From NCBI GenBank assembly GCA_016342345.1, contig JAEINO010000036.1:1-37539 (forward strand): a stretch of 37,539 nt of DNA, in the 5' to 3' direction. Shown piece by piece: positions 24,790 to 32,318 of the stretch. This DNA comes from Pseudodesulfovibrio sp. (GTDB lineage Bacteria; Desulfobacterota; Desulfovibrionia; Desulfovibrionales; Desulfovibrionaceae). The notes under the pieces were generated by a model. It was not told where the DNA came from and searched no databases. It saw only the letters and a program-made list of their open reading frames with translations. Position 1 is the stretch's first letter; every line of letters starts with the position of its first letter. The position numbers were made by a program, and so were the translations under genes.

Positions 24790-25970
24790 TTCTCGGGGAA
24801 AATGTCAGGGAGTCAATCCGTTCCTTGTGGGGAGCCAAGCAGCGTTCCCTTCTGGCCTTGATAGGAATTGTCATCGGCATTGGTTCTGTCATCGCCATGG
24901 TGACAGTCGGCCAGATTGTCGAGAATGAAGCCATTCGTCAATTCAAGGAAATGGGAACTGATATCTGCATAGTCCGTCTGAGTGGAATTACTTCCGGCCA
25001 GAAGCAGAATAAGTCGTTGAATCTGGATGACATAATGGCAGTTCCCGAACATTGCTCGACCATCAGGGTGGTGGCTCCTTATGTTTCTACCTATTCAACA
25101 TTGACCTTTGCCGGGGTGCGGAAATCATGTCCTGCGTTGGGGGTAACCGAAGAATTCAGGAACATGTTCAAAGTCCCCCTTGTGGCTGGCAGATTCATAT
25201 CCGACCTGGATCGTCATGCCAATTTCTGTGTGCTGGGTTCTTCCAAGGCAGAATGGCTGGCTGAGCAGGGAGTAAATGAGCCTGTCGGAGAGAAAATTGT
25301 TTTTGGTGAGAGGATGTATACTGTCATCGGAGTGGCGCGGGCTGTGCCTTCAGGCACATTCAGTCCCTATGAGATCAACGAAGGGATCATGCTGCCCATT
25401 TCCACAGTGTTGCGGAGTCCTGAACGACCGGCCTTGAGTGTTTTCGGGGCACGCATGATAGGACATGGGGTAAGTGTTCACGCCTCTGAGCAGCTTCAGA
25501 ATTATTTCAATTATACGTCCAAGCAGAAAACCCGGATAACCAGTGCCGAGGAGTTGGTCGCCCAGATGGATCGGCAGATGCGGATGTTCACTTTGCTTTT
25601 GGGGGCTATCGGCTCCATTTCCCTTATAGTGGGCGGGGTTGGGGTCATGAATGTCATGTTGGTCTCTGTTTCGGAGCGTCGTGGGGAAATAGGCATTCGC
25701 AGGGCTGTTGGAGCAGAGCAGAACGATATTCAGCTTCAGTTTCTGGTAGAATCTGTAATCCTGTCTTTTGTTGGCGGGATCATCGGGTTGGGAGTTGGCA
25801 TCGGAGCCACTGCCATCATATGTCATTTTTCCGGTTGGGAGTTTTTTGTTTCCAAAATCGCTGCCATCCTCGGCGTTGGAGTTTCTGCCGCTGTGGGCGT
25901 CTTTTTTGGATACTACCCCGCCAGACAGGCTGCCAGGATGAGCCCAATCGACGCGTTGCGTTCTGCGTGA
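24786..25970 (+). CDS. ABC exporter permease, MacB/FtsX type
   Basis: 394 residues with the MacB permease topology: one N-terminal membrane helix (SLLALIGIVIGIGSVIAMVTVG), a ~230-residue periplasmic domain, then three C-terminal helices beginning LLLGAIGSISLIVGGVGVMNVMLVSVSER, with the conserved SERRGEIGIRRAVGA cytoplasmic loop and a terminal YYPARQAARMSPIDALR. It transmits ATP-driven motion to the periplasm to push substrates through the adaptor-TolC duct. Start is GTG overlapping the ATPase stop. Substrate unknown; the pump belongs to the group that handles periplasmic peptides, lipoproteins or macrolides. Confidence 0.93.
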   Translation: MILGENVRESIRSLWGAKQRSLLALIGIVIGIGSVIAMVTVGQIVENEAIRQFKEMGTDICIVRLSGITSGQKQNKSLNLDDIMAVPEHCSTIRVVAPYVSTYSTLTFAGVRKSCPALGVTEEFRNMFKVPLVAGRFISDLDRHANFCVLGSSKAEWLAEQGVNEPVGEKIVFGERMYTVIGVARAVPSGTFSPYEINEGIMLPISTVLRSPERPALSVFGARMIGHGVSVHASEQLQNYFNYTSKQKTRITSAEELVAQMDRQMRMFTLLLGAIGSISLIVGGVGVMNVMLVSVSERRGEIGIRRAVGAEQNDIQLQFLVESVILSFVGGIIGLGVGIGATAIICHFSGWEFFVSKIAAILGVGVSAAVGVFFGYYPARQAARMSPIDALRSA

Positions 25971-26091
25971 CCATTTTGGAAACTCTTTTGTCATTCAGAC
26001 AATATTGTTTTGCTTTGTATTAATCTTAGGGAGGCACTCACGTGGTTGGTCTCTGTGATTTTTTTTATGAAAATCGAGAGAAAATCGTGTA
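25971..26091. other. Intergenic region upstream of hydrolase genes
   Basis: Short AT-rich spacer with no gene and no clear terminator for the exporter operon. Confidence 0.4.
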
Positions 26092-26123
26092 TTCACGTTA
26101 ATTCACGTGGAATCTTTTTGACA
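26092..26123 (+). promoter_or_regulatory. Shared direct-repeat promoter element, copy 3
   Basis: TTCACGT (26092-26098) and TTCACGT (26102-26108), then 9 bp, then TTGACA (26118-26123). Core and spacing are identical to copy 2 at 20494. It is ~120 bp upstream of the first hydrolase gene. Confidence 0.7.
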
Positions 26124-26243
26124 AAAAAACTGTGCTTTGTGATTTGTAATGATCATAAAATTTTGATCGTGAAAGAAGGCGTATCACTGGTAGCCAGAGT
26201 ACGCGTTTTGTAAAAAATGCTCGCGTAGCGGAGGAACCACTCA

Positions 26244-27956
26244 ATGAATTTTTCCTTACTCACCCAAAAATCACTTTTCCCGTTCATTTTGCTTGCGGTG
26301 TTTTTTGTCTGGCACACACCAGCTTTTGCCACGGGTGGGATCGATCCTGCCGATCCCATGATCAAAATCACTTCTCCTCCTACAACTCTTGATATCAACA
26401 AAGTCCTGGCCGCTGTGAGCAAGGATGTGAGCAAGGCCACGGGAATCAAGGAATCCTTCATTACGTATTATTGGCAGACCTCTGATCATATTGTGTATGA
26501 GGGAAATGAAACAGCCAAGCCGCTATTCGTCGATCTGTATGTTCCGGGATTCTTTAGTGATGACGATGTAACAGGAATGCTGAACGCCATATCTGACGCC
26601 CTTGTGGATCATGCCAAGGTGGAGCGGAAGTGGCTCTTTATTCATACACACTTCCCTCTTCCCGGACAGGTCTATATTGGCGGTGGTATTACGAAGTGGG
26701 ACACTTATCGTGGCAAACCGAATAATAATCCGCGCGATATTTCAGAGCGTTCCTTGAATAAATTCCAGTTTAATGATGCCTCTTTCGTTTTTCAATGTCT
26801 CTGGCGTTTTGGTGTGGCCGCAACAGGGGGAGCCGACCTTGGCGAGGTGTTGACCATCACGAGCCGAATCGAGGATTTCAACAAGGAAAGTTGGTATAAA
26901 TCCTGGGATTCGATGGCCGGAAGAGTTCACGCCATGGCCGATGAGTTTGCGTCAGGCAAACATGCGACCAGTGCTCGTGAAGCTTATTTCCGTGCAACAA
27001 ACTACTATCGGGCAAGCGAAATATACCTTCCCGAGGCCGATCCTCGTAAACACGTGGCTTGGGAAAATGGGCGAAATGCATTTCTCAAGGCTGCGGCTCT
27101 TTCCAACGGACGGATAGAGCACGTTCGTATTCCATACGAAAAGACCACCCTTCCAGGCTATTTTGTCAAGGCTGACAACACAGGCAAAAAGCGTCCGTTG
27201 CTGCTCATACAGACCGGTCTCGATGGGACTGCCGAGGACCTGTATTTCATTTTGGGAGCACAAGCTGCCAAGCGTGGCTATAATTGTCTCATTTATGAAG
27301 GTCCGGGTCAGGGCGAAGCTATTGCACTTCAGAAGCTGCCTTTCAGATACGATTGGGAGAAGGTCGTTACTCCCGTGGTGGATTATGCGCTGACCAGGCC
27401 GGAAGTGGATGCAAAACGGCTGGCAATTCTTGGGTATTCCATGGGTGGCTATCTTGTTCCGCGAGCTTTGGCCTTTGAAAAACGCATTCGTTGGGGCATT
27501 GCCGATGGCGGTGTTTTCAGCGTGTATGACGGCACCATGTCCAAATTTCCCGAGGAAGTTAAAAATGGTGTCGGCAAATCCGGTCGTAAAAAGATCGTGA
27601 ACACGCTGGCATATCAGGAAATGGAAAAGCACCCGGACTTGAAACAGTTCATCAATCAAATGCTGTGGACCTTTCAGGTAGACTCTCCATATGATCTGTT
27701 CGTCAAACTGAAGAAGTTCACCATGGAAGAGGTCATTGACAAGATCGATACCGAAATGTTGGTGGGCAATTCCAGCGAAGATCAGATCGCAGGTTCCAAC
27801 GCACAGGCCAAGACGTTTTATAACAAATTGAAATCAAAGAAAAGTTATCTTGAGTTTTCCAATGCTCAAGGTGCCCAGTTCCATTGCCAATCAGGTGCAC
27901 CGTTTGTTTCAAGCGAGCGCATTCTCAACTGGTTGGATGAACGTGCAAAGCCGTAA
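26244..27956 (+). CDS. Secreted alpha/beta hydrolase (paralogue 1)
   Basis: 570 residues. Signal peptide MNFSLLTQKSLFPFILLAVF... ending TPAFA (~29). The C-terminal ~300 residues are an alpha/beta hydrolase: strand KRPLLLIQTGLDGTAEDLYF (oxyanion region), nucleophile elbow GYSMGG (Ser), an acid in the NSSEDQI region, and His in AQFHCQSG. A helical cap with AREAYFRATNYYRASEIYLPE resembles the FrsA / 2,6-dihydropseudooxynicotine-hydrolase group, which cleaves C-C or ester bonds. The N-terminal ~170 residues (VFVDLYVPGFFSDDDV-like segment and FIHTHFPLPGQVYIGGG) are extra and not recognised; they could bind a partner or substrate. GGAGG precedes the ATG. First of a tandem pair sharing the element at 26092. 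Confidence 0.85.
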   Translation: MNFSLLTQKSLFPFILLAVFFVWHTPAFATGGIDPADPMIKITSPPTTLDINKVLAAVSKDVSKATGIKESFITYYWQTSDHIVYEGNETAKPLFVDLYVPGFFSDDDVTGMLNAISDALVDHAKVERKWLFIHTHFPLPGQVYIGGGITKWDTYRGKPNNNPRDISERSLNKFQFNDASFVFQCLWRFGVAATGGADLGEVLTITSRIEDFNKESWYKSWDSMAGRVHAMADEFASGKHATSAREAYFRATNYYRASEIYLPEADPRKHVAWENGRNAFLKAAALSNGRIEHVRIPYEKTTLPGYFVKADNTGKKRPLLLIQTGLDGTAEDLYFILGAQAAKRGYNCLIYEGPGQGEAIALQKLPFRYDWEKVVTPVVDYALTRPEVDAKRLAILGYSMGGYLVPRALAFEKRIRWGIADGGVFSVYDGTMSKFPEEVKNGVGKSGRKKIVNTLAYQEMEKHPDLKQFINQMLWTFQVDSPYDLFVKLKKFTMEEVIDKIDTEMLVGNSSEDQIAGSNAQAKTFYNKLKSKKSYLEFSNAQGAQFHCQSGAPFVSSERILNWLDERAKP

Positions 27957-28015
27957 GAAGCCATGGGGCGCGAGAATATCCTTTGATGTCCGGAATCGAA
28001 CAGGGGGCGTATGCC

Positions 28016-29284
28016 ATGTATAGAATATTGACTTCTGCCTTAGTGCTTCTGGTTGTGTTGGGGTTGTTTTCCGGGACCATCGTGCAGGCATCTGAAGGTG
28101 ACAATTTTGATGCTCATGCGATGAGTTTTAGTTACTTCTTTGAAGATGGTGACATGGATTTCCATTTCGGAAATCTCATTCTTGGCTCTGCCGTAAACGG
28201 GGGAGTCGAGATTGGCGAGGCGTTTTATGCTGCTTCGCAGATCAAGGACGGTGATGCTGCAAGCTGGCAATCGGAATGGTTCAAGCTTGCGAACCGGGTT
28301 GAAGTTCGTGGAAATGCGTCTTTTGCTGAAGGTCATATTGTCAGTGCGCGGGATCAATTCCTGCGCGCAGCCTATTACTACCGCATCTCGCTGCTTGCGA
28401 TGCTGCCGGACAATCCCGAGTTGGAGAGAAGGGCTCTCAAGTGCCGAAGTTTGATGAAAAAAGCAGGCCCTCTCTTTGATCCACCCTTGGAATACTTTGA
28501 AATTCCCTTTGAAAATACGGTGTTGCCAGGGTACTTCCGCAAGGCGAAAAATGATGGGAAGCTCTGCAAGACCTTGATCATGATCGGCGGGGGCGAGACC
28601 TATATCGAAGACCTCTTTTTCTACATTGCTCCGCAGGCCTTTGAGCGTGGGTATAACTTCATGACCGTTGATTTGCCGGGTCAGGGGATGTTGCCTCACA
28701 CCGGTCATGTTTTCAGGACAGATACCAATATTCCCATGAAGAGTGTCGTTGACTACGCCCTTAGTCGTCCTGACGTCGCTCCTCAAAAGCTGGCAGCCTA
28801 CGGCTTTAGCGGTGGAGGGTTGTTTGTACCCCAGACCGCTATGCACGATTCTCGTCTCAAGGCCATTGCCATGAATTCCGCAGTGGTGGATGCCTATCCC
28901 CTTTTCTCGACCATGCCGGCTGCTTTGGCCACGCCTGATGAAGTCGCGTCATGGTCGTCTTTTCACGGTAATGTGGTCAAGTCCATCTGCTGGCGTTATG
29001 GCGTAGATCAGGACAACCCCTTTGGGCTGATTGAGGCCAACAAGGGGAATACCTTTGATCCGTCCAGAGTGAGTGTTCCAGCCCTGCTCATAGTGGGGGA
29101 AGGTGAATACAAGAGCAAGGAAGTGCAACGACAACAGCAGCTTGCTTTGGATAATTTTCCAAATCCGCAAACCAAAATGGTCATAACTCCTTCCAATGAA
29201 GGTGCGACAAATCATTGCATCATGGAAAACAGAAGCCTTGTGGGAGTTGTTCTCTTTGACTGGTTGGATGAGGTTTTTAAATAA
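28016..29284 (+). CDS. Secreted alpha/beta hydrolase (paralogue 2)
   Basis: 422 residues. The ATG at 28016 follows AGGGGG and starts a signal peptide (MYRILTSALVLLVVLGLF... ending VQASEG); earlier TTG/ATG codons at 27983-27986 would add a polar extension in front of it. The hydrolase core matches its neighbour: ARDQFLRAAYYYRISLLAML cap helix, KTLIMIGGGETYIEDLFFYI oxyanion strand, nucleophile elbow GFSGGG, acid in the VGEGEY region and His in GATNHCIMENR. It lacks the extra N-terminal domain of paralogue 1. The ~60-bp gap and same direction suggest cotranscription; it arose by duplication. Export implies the substrate is periplasmic or extracellular. Confidence 0.87.
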   Translation: MYRILTSALVLLVVLGLFSGTIVQASEGDNFDAHAMSFSYFFEDGDMDFHFGNLILGSAVNGGVEIGEAFYAASQIKDGDAASWQSEWFKLANRVEVRGNASFAEGHIVSARDQFLRAAYYYRISLLAMLPDNPELERRALKCRSLMKKAGPLFDPPLEYFEIPFENTVLPGYFRKAKNDGKLCKTLIMIGGGETYIEDLFFYIAPQAFERGYNFMTVDLPGQGMLPHTGHVFRTDTNIPMKSVVDYALSRPDVAPQKLAAYGFSGGGLFVPQTAMHDSRLKAIAMNSAVVDAYPLFSTMPAALATPDEVASWSSFHGNVVKSICWRYGVDQDNPFGLIEANKGNTFDPSRVSVPALLIVGEGEYKSKEVQRQQQLALDNFPNPQTKMVITPSNEGATNHCIMENRSLVGVVLFDWLDEVFK

Positions 29285-29403
29285 GGAATGATTGCAAAGT
29301 TCCTTGTTTGGTTTATGAGAGGATTGTATTTTCAGAACCATGGATTCTGGATGAGTGTCGGTGCCCGATTTACGTTAAGGAAGTACTGATTAATTCAATT
29401 TTT

Positions 29404-29531
29404 AGGAAGTGCTGTAGAATTGTTCGCTGGCAAGGCGCAAGAAAACATCAAGGCCGACGCGTACTTCCTGTACGCTAGGATTTGAAGTTTTTAAAGCAAC
29501 GAAGTCATCGGACAATTATGCAGTGCTTCCT
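29404..29531. repeat. MITE/REP-like palindromic repeat between convergent genes
   Basis: Imperfect ~21-bp terminal inverted repeats: left begins AGGAAGTGCTGTAGAATTGT, right (reverse complement) AGGAAGCACTGCATAATTGT. Inside is a perfect hairpin GCGTAC-TTCCT-GTACGC (29459-29475). A near copy of the terminal motif (GGAAGTACTG) lies just outside at 29379-29388. The internal style (GCAAGGCGC, AGGCCGACGCG, GCAACGAAG) resembles intergenic repeats I associate with Desulfovibrio genomes. No coding capacity. It may also serve as a terminator for hydF and the hydrolase gene. Confidence 0.6.
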
Positions 29532-29534
29532 TAA

Positions 29535-30740
29535 TCAGGCTCTGCCAAAAGGCGCGATAATCCTTTCAAGCACTCCTTGAACTTTTGATATGGCCACGCC
29601 GTAGTTGGTGATGGGTATGCCTCGGCGTTCGCATTCGTTCATGCGGCGTAACATTTCCGTTCTGTTGATCATGCAGGCACCGCAGTGGATGGCGAGTTTG
29701 AATCGTTCCAGATCCTCCGGGAAATCATGGCCGGAATAGACTTCAAACTTGAGGTCTTTTCCCGTGTACCGTGTGACCCATCGGGGGATTTTGACTCGTC
29801 CTATGTCGTCGGCCACAGGGTGATGGGAGCAGGCTTCGCCAATGAGCACGGTGTCACCGTCCTGGAGAGTGTCGATGGCGTTTGCACCTTCGACAAGGCG
29901 CGTCAGGTCTCCTTTGTACCGGGCAAAAAGAGTGGAGAAGGTGGTCAGGGGGATATCGGCTGGCACGTCCCCGGCTACGCTGAGAACCACCTGTGAATCG
30001 GTAATCACAAGGGCTGGCTTGCGTTTGAGGTTGGTGAGGGCTTCCTCGATTTCCCGTTCCTTGACGGTGACTGCCACGGCATCACAGTCCAGCAGTTCCC
30101 GCAATACCTGTACCTGCGGAAGTATGAGGCGTCCCTTTGGTGCTGCCAGATCGATGGGGATCACGCAGATCACCCAGTCTCCTTCGCTGATGAGATCTCG
30201 GGCGAGCACCGGATCGTGCTTCATTTCCGCAGGGGCAATGTCTATGATCGCCTGTTTCAGTTCATCGACGTTTGTGCCGGTTATGGCCGAGGTGGACAGG
30301 AACCGAATGTTATGCTTTCGACAGTATCCAAGGTCTGCATCCGATGATTCCCGAAGGTCGCTTTTGTTGAAAATCAGGATGAAGGGGATATTCAGTCTGC
30401 GGATATCGGCTATGATTTCCTTCTCATGGGAGGTCATTCCATGCTCGCCGATGACCACGATAGCCACGTCAGATCGCCAGAGAATCTTTCTTGTCGCCTT
30501 GATCCTGAGCTCTCCCAGTTCGCCCGTGTCATCAAGACCTGCCGTGTCGTAGAATGTGACTGGGCCAAGGGGGAGCAGCTCATAATGTTTGGCAATCGGG
30601 TCCGTGGTTGTTCCCGGTTGGTCCGAGACAATGGATATTTCCTGATCCGTGATGGCATTAATCAGCGATGACTTGCCCGCATTCCGTCTTCCGGCGAGAG
30701 CTATGACCAGTCGCACTCCGCGAGGTGCTTTCGTAGACAT
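29535..30740 (-). CDS. hydF: [FeFe] hydrogenase H-cluster maturation GTPase HydF
   Basis: 401 residues. GTPase domain: Walker A GRRNAGKSSLINAI (~17-30), DQPGTTTDPI switch, DTAGLDD G3 motif, and the NKSDLR specificity motif. C-terminal region carries the cluster motif with C-S-H-H and H-C-G-A-C (HCGACMINRTEM), the CxH...CxxC ligands typical of HydF. HydF is the scaffold on which the diiron H-cluster precursor is built before transfer to HydA. The ATG at 30740 follows AAGGAG; a start at 30782 would lie deep inside hydE. Last gene of the maturation operon. The preceding gene hydE overlaps its first 83 nt. Confidence 0.93.
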   Translation of the reverse strand: MSTKAPRGVRLVIALAGRRNAGKSSLINAITDQEISIVSDQPGTTTDPIAKHYELLPLGPVTFYDTAGLDDTGELGELRIKATRKILWRSDVAIVVIGEHGMTSHEKEIIADIRRLNIPFILIFNKSDLRESSDADLGYCRKHNIRFLSTSAITGTNVDELKQAIIDIAPAEMKHDPVLARDLISEGDWVICVIPIDLAAPKGRLILPQVQVLRELLDCDAVAVTVKEREIEEALTNLKRKPALVITDSQVVLSVAGDVPADIPLTTFSTLFARYKGDLTRLVEGANAIDTLQDGDTVLIGEACSHHPVADDIGRVKIPRWVTRYTGKDLKFEVYSGHDFPEDLERFKLAIHCGACMINRTEMLRRMNECERRGIPITNYGVAISKVQGVLERIIAPFGRA

Positions 30741-31737
30741 TATGACTCCTTGGGGAGAATCCTTTGGATGTTGATGGCACAAGGCCGAGGGATCGAATAT
30801 TGGCTTTTGCGAGTGTTAATGAATCAGAAACGTTGGTGTCGGACTGGTTCTTCCCCGGATAGATGTTGTAGTCCGCCCGATGCTCTTCCGGGGTCATGGA
30901 AGGCATGAGGACGTTGCATCCCCTGAGCAGGGCCAGTTCGCGGCATTCCGAGTCCAGCGCACTCAAGGCCGAGGTGGCCGGAATGTTGGCGGACGGATTG
31001 AGGATGCGCAGAAGCGCGGTTACCCTGTGTGATAGAGATATGTTTCCGGGCATTGCATTGGCCAGTGGCGTCTGGGGATGGGGAACGAATGGCCCGGCTG
31101 CGATCATGGCCAGATCGAGATCGGTAATGAACAGGATGTCCCGAAGGGCGGAAATGATATCCGAGTCGGGCAGACCGACAATAATCCCGGACCCGACCTC
31201 GTATCCGAGATTTTGCAGGAATTCGACTCTGTGGAGGCGTGCCGAAAAATCCTCGCCATCCCGGAGTCTCTTGTACTGGCGCGGATCGGTGGTCTCCAGC
31301 TTCAACAGGCATCGGTCAGCTCCGCAGTCCCGCCAATAGGCGTATTCATCCAACCCCCGGTCGCCCAAAGACAGGGTCACGGCCACATCGTGACGGTCCT
31401 TGATGTCCCGGATTATTTTGCCGAGAGCCTGTGTGGAGTAGCTGAAGTCGTCGCCGGATTGAAGCACGATGGTTCCGGCTCCACGGTATGTGGCCATGGC
31501 CGCCGCGTTCAGTATTGTCGTGTCGCGCATCCGGTAGCGGGTGATTGCCCCGTTGGGAGCGCGCAGGCCACAATAATGGCATTTTTTGTTGCACACGTTG
31601 GAAAATTCAATGATGGCCCGGAGGTATATCTCGTCGCCAAAGACTTGCCGTTTCACTTTATTGGCGCGTTCAAACAACTCGTTGTCATTTGCGCCGATGA
31701 GGTATGTGAGAATGTCTTGCTTGTTCAGGGTATGCAT
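30658..31737 (-). CDS. hydE: [FeFe] hydrogenase radical SAM maturase HydE
   Basis: 359 residues from the ATG at 31737 (MHTLNKQDILTYLIGANDNE). The radical SAM CxxxCxxC motif is CNKKCHYCGL (~43), followed by the barrel pattern TIVLQSGDDFSY and GSGIIVGLPDSD. HydE processes the organometallic Fe-cysteine precursor made by HydG. The start overlaps the stop of the 197-aa gene by 13 nt, indicating coupling. Oddly, the frame continues 83 nt into hydF, giving a polar C-terminal tail (after NIRSLGLVP) unlike the rest, so the real stop may have been lost by a small indel, or the tail is simply tolerated. Confidence 0.92.
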   Translation of the reverse strand: MHTLNKQDILTYLIGANDNELFERANKVKRQVFGDEIYLRAIIEFSNVCNKKCHYCGLRAPNGAITRYRMRDTTILNAAAMATYRGAGTIVLQSGDDFSYSTQALGKIIRDIKDRHDVAVTLSLGDRGLDEYAYWRDCGADRCLLKLETTDPRQYKRLRDGEDFSARLHRVEFLQNLGYEVGSGIIVGLPDSDIISALRDILFITDLDLAMIAAGPFVPHPQTPLANAMPGNISLSHRVTALLRILNPSANIPATSALSALDSECRELALLRGCNVLMPSMTPEEHRADYNIYPGKNQSDTNVSDSLTLAKANIRSLGLVPSTSKGFSPRSHNVYESTSRSATGHSSRRKTECGQVIAD

Positions 31738-32318
31738 ATTTGTGCCGGGTTGGAGGTGTTGGTCATGGCTCGGACACATTCGTTGATCAATCTAAAGGCG
31801 GCGATTTCTTCGACGGTGGCCCATGCCGGAGTCCTACCGGTTCCTGCCCATTCAAGCAGTTTTTCGACATCGGTCTTGACCATGCCCCAGAAACCATGTG
31901 GTGCATGGAGTCTTGCATGGGCATACTGGCCGAAAACAATGGTGTCATCGGCAACGAGTATGGGCAGACAAGGGAGTCTGTGGGCTGTATGAAGGCGAAT
32001 CCTGTCGGGGTGCCTGGCGGCCAGTTCCATCAGAAACTGATGGGACGAGAGAACTTCATCGGTGACTCCCTGTGTGGATATCCCGAATCTGAGTGCATTG
32101 AGAAAGGAGGGTGTCCATCCGGCATCGTGCCCTGGCTCGACAGCGATGATGTCCAGATGCTTGAATCCGGGTTTTTGAATGGCTGTTTCCAGCCCGTTTC
32201 GATGGGCACCGGATTTGGCAAAAGCTCCGTACACGGCTGCATGAAGGATTATCCTTCTGTTGGCGGTAGCGAACAGATCCGGCGTATTTAATGCGTCGAT
32301 GCCTGCAACGAGTTTCAT
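31725..32318 (-). CDS. Unknown protein in the hydrogenase maturation operon
   Basis: 197 residues, no signal peptide or membrane helix, so cytoplasmic. It begins MKLVAGIDALNTPDLFATAN and contains LHAAVYGAFAKSGAHRNGLE, LDIIAVEPGHDAGWTPSFLN, HPDRIRLHTAHRLPCLPILV and YAHARLHAPHGFWGMV; histidines are numerous. The strand order and the RIRLHTAHRLPCLPILVADD segment remind me faintly of PLD-like nuclease folds without an HKD motif, but this is weak. Start ATG overlaps the aspA stop (ATGA, 4 nt) and its end overlaps hydE by 13 nt, so it is translated in step with the maturation enzymes and probably acts with them. Its function is not known to me. Confidence 0.75.
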   Translation of the reverse strand: MKLVAGIDALNTPDLFATANRRIILHAAVYGAFAKSGAHRNGLETAIQKPGFKHLDIIAVEPGHDAGWTPSFLNALRFGISTQGVTDEVLSSHQFLMELAARHPDRIRLHTAHRLPCLPILVADDTIVFGQYAHARLHAPHGFWGMVKTDVEKLLEWAGTGRTPAWATVEEIAAFRLINECVRAMTNTSNPAQICIP

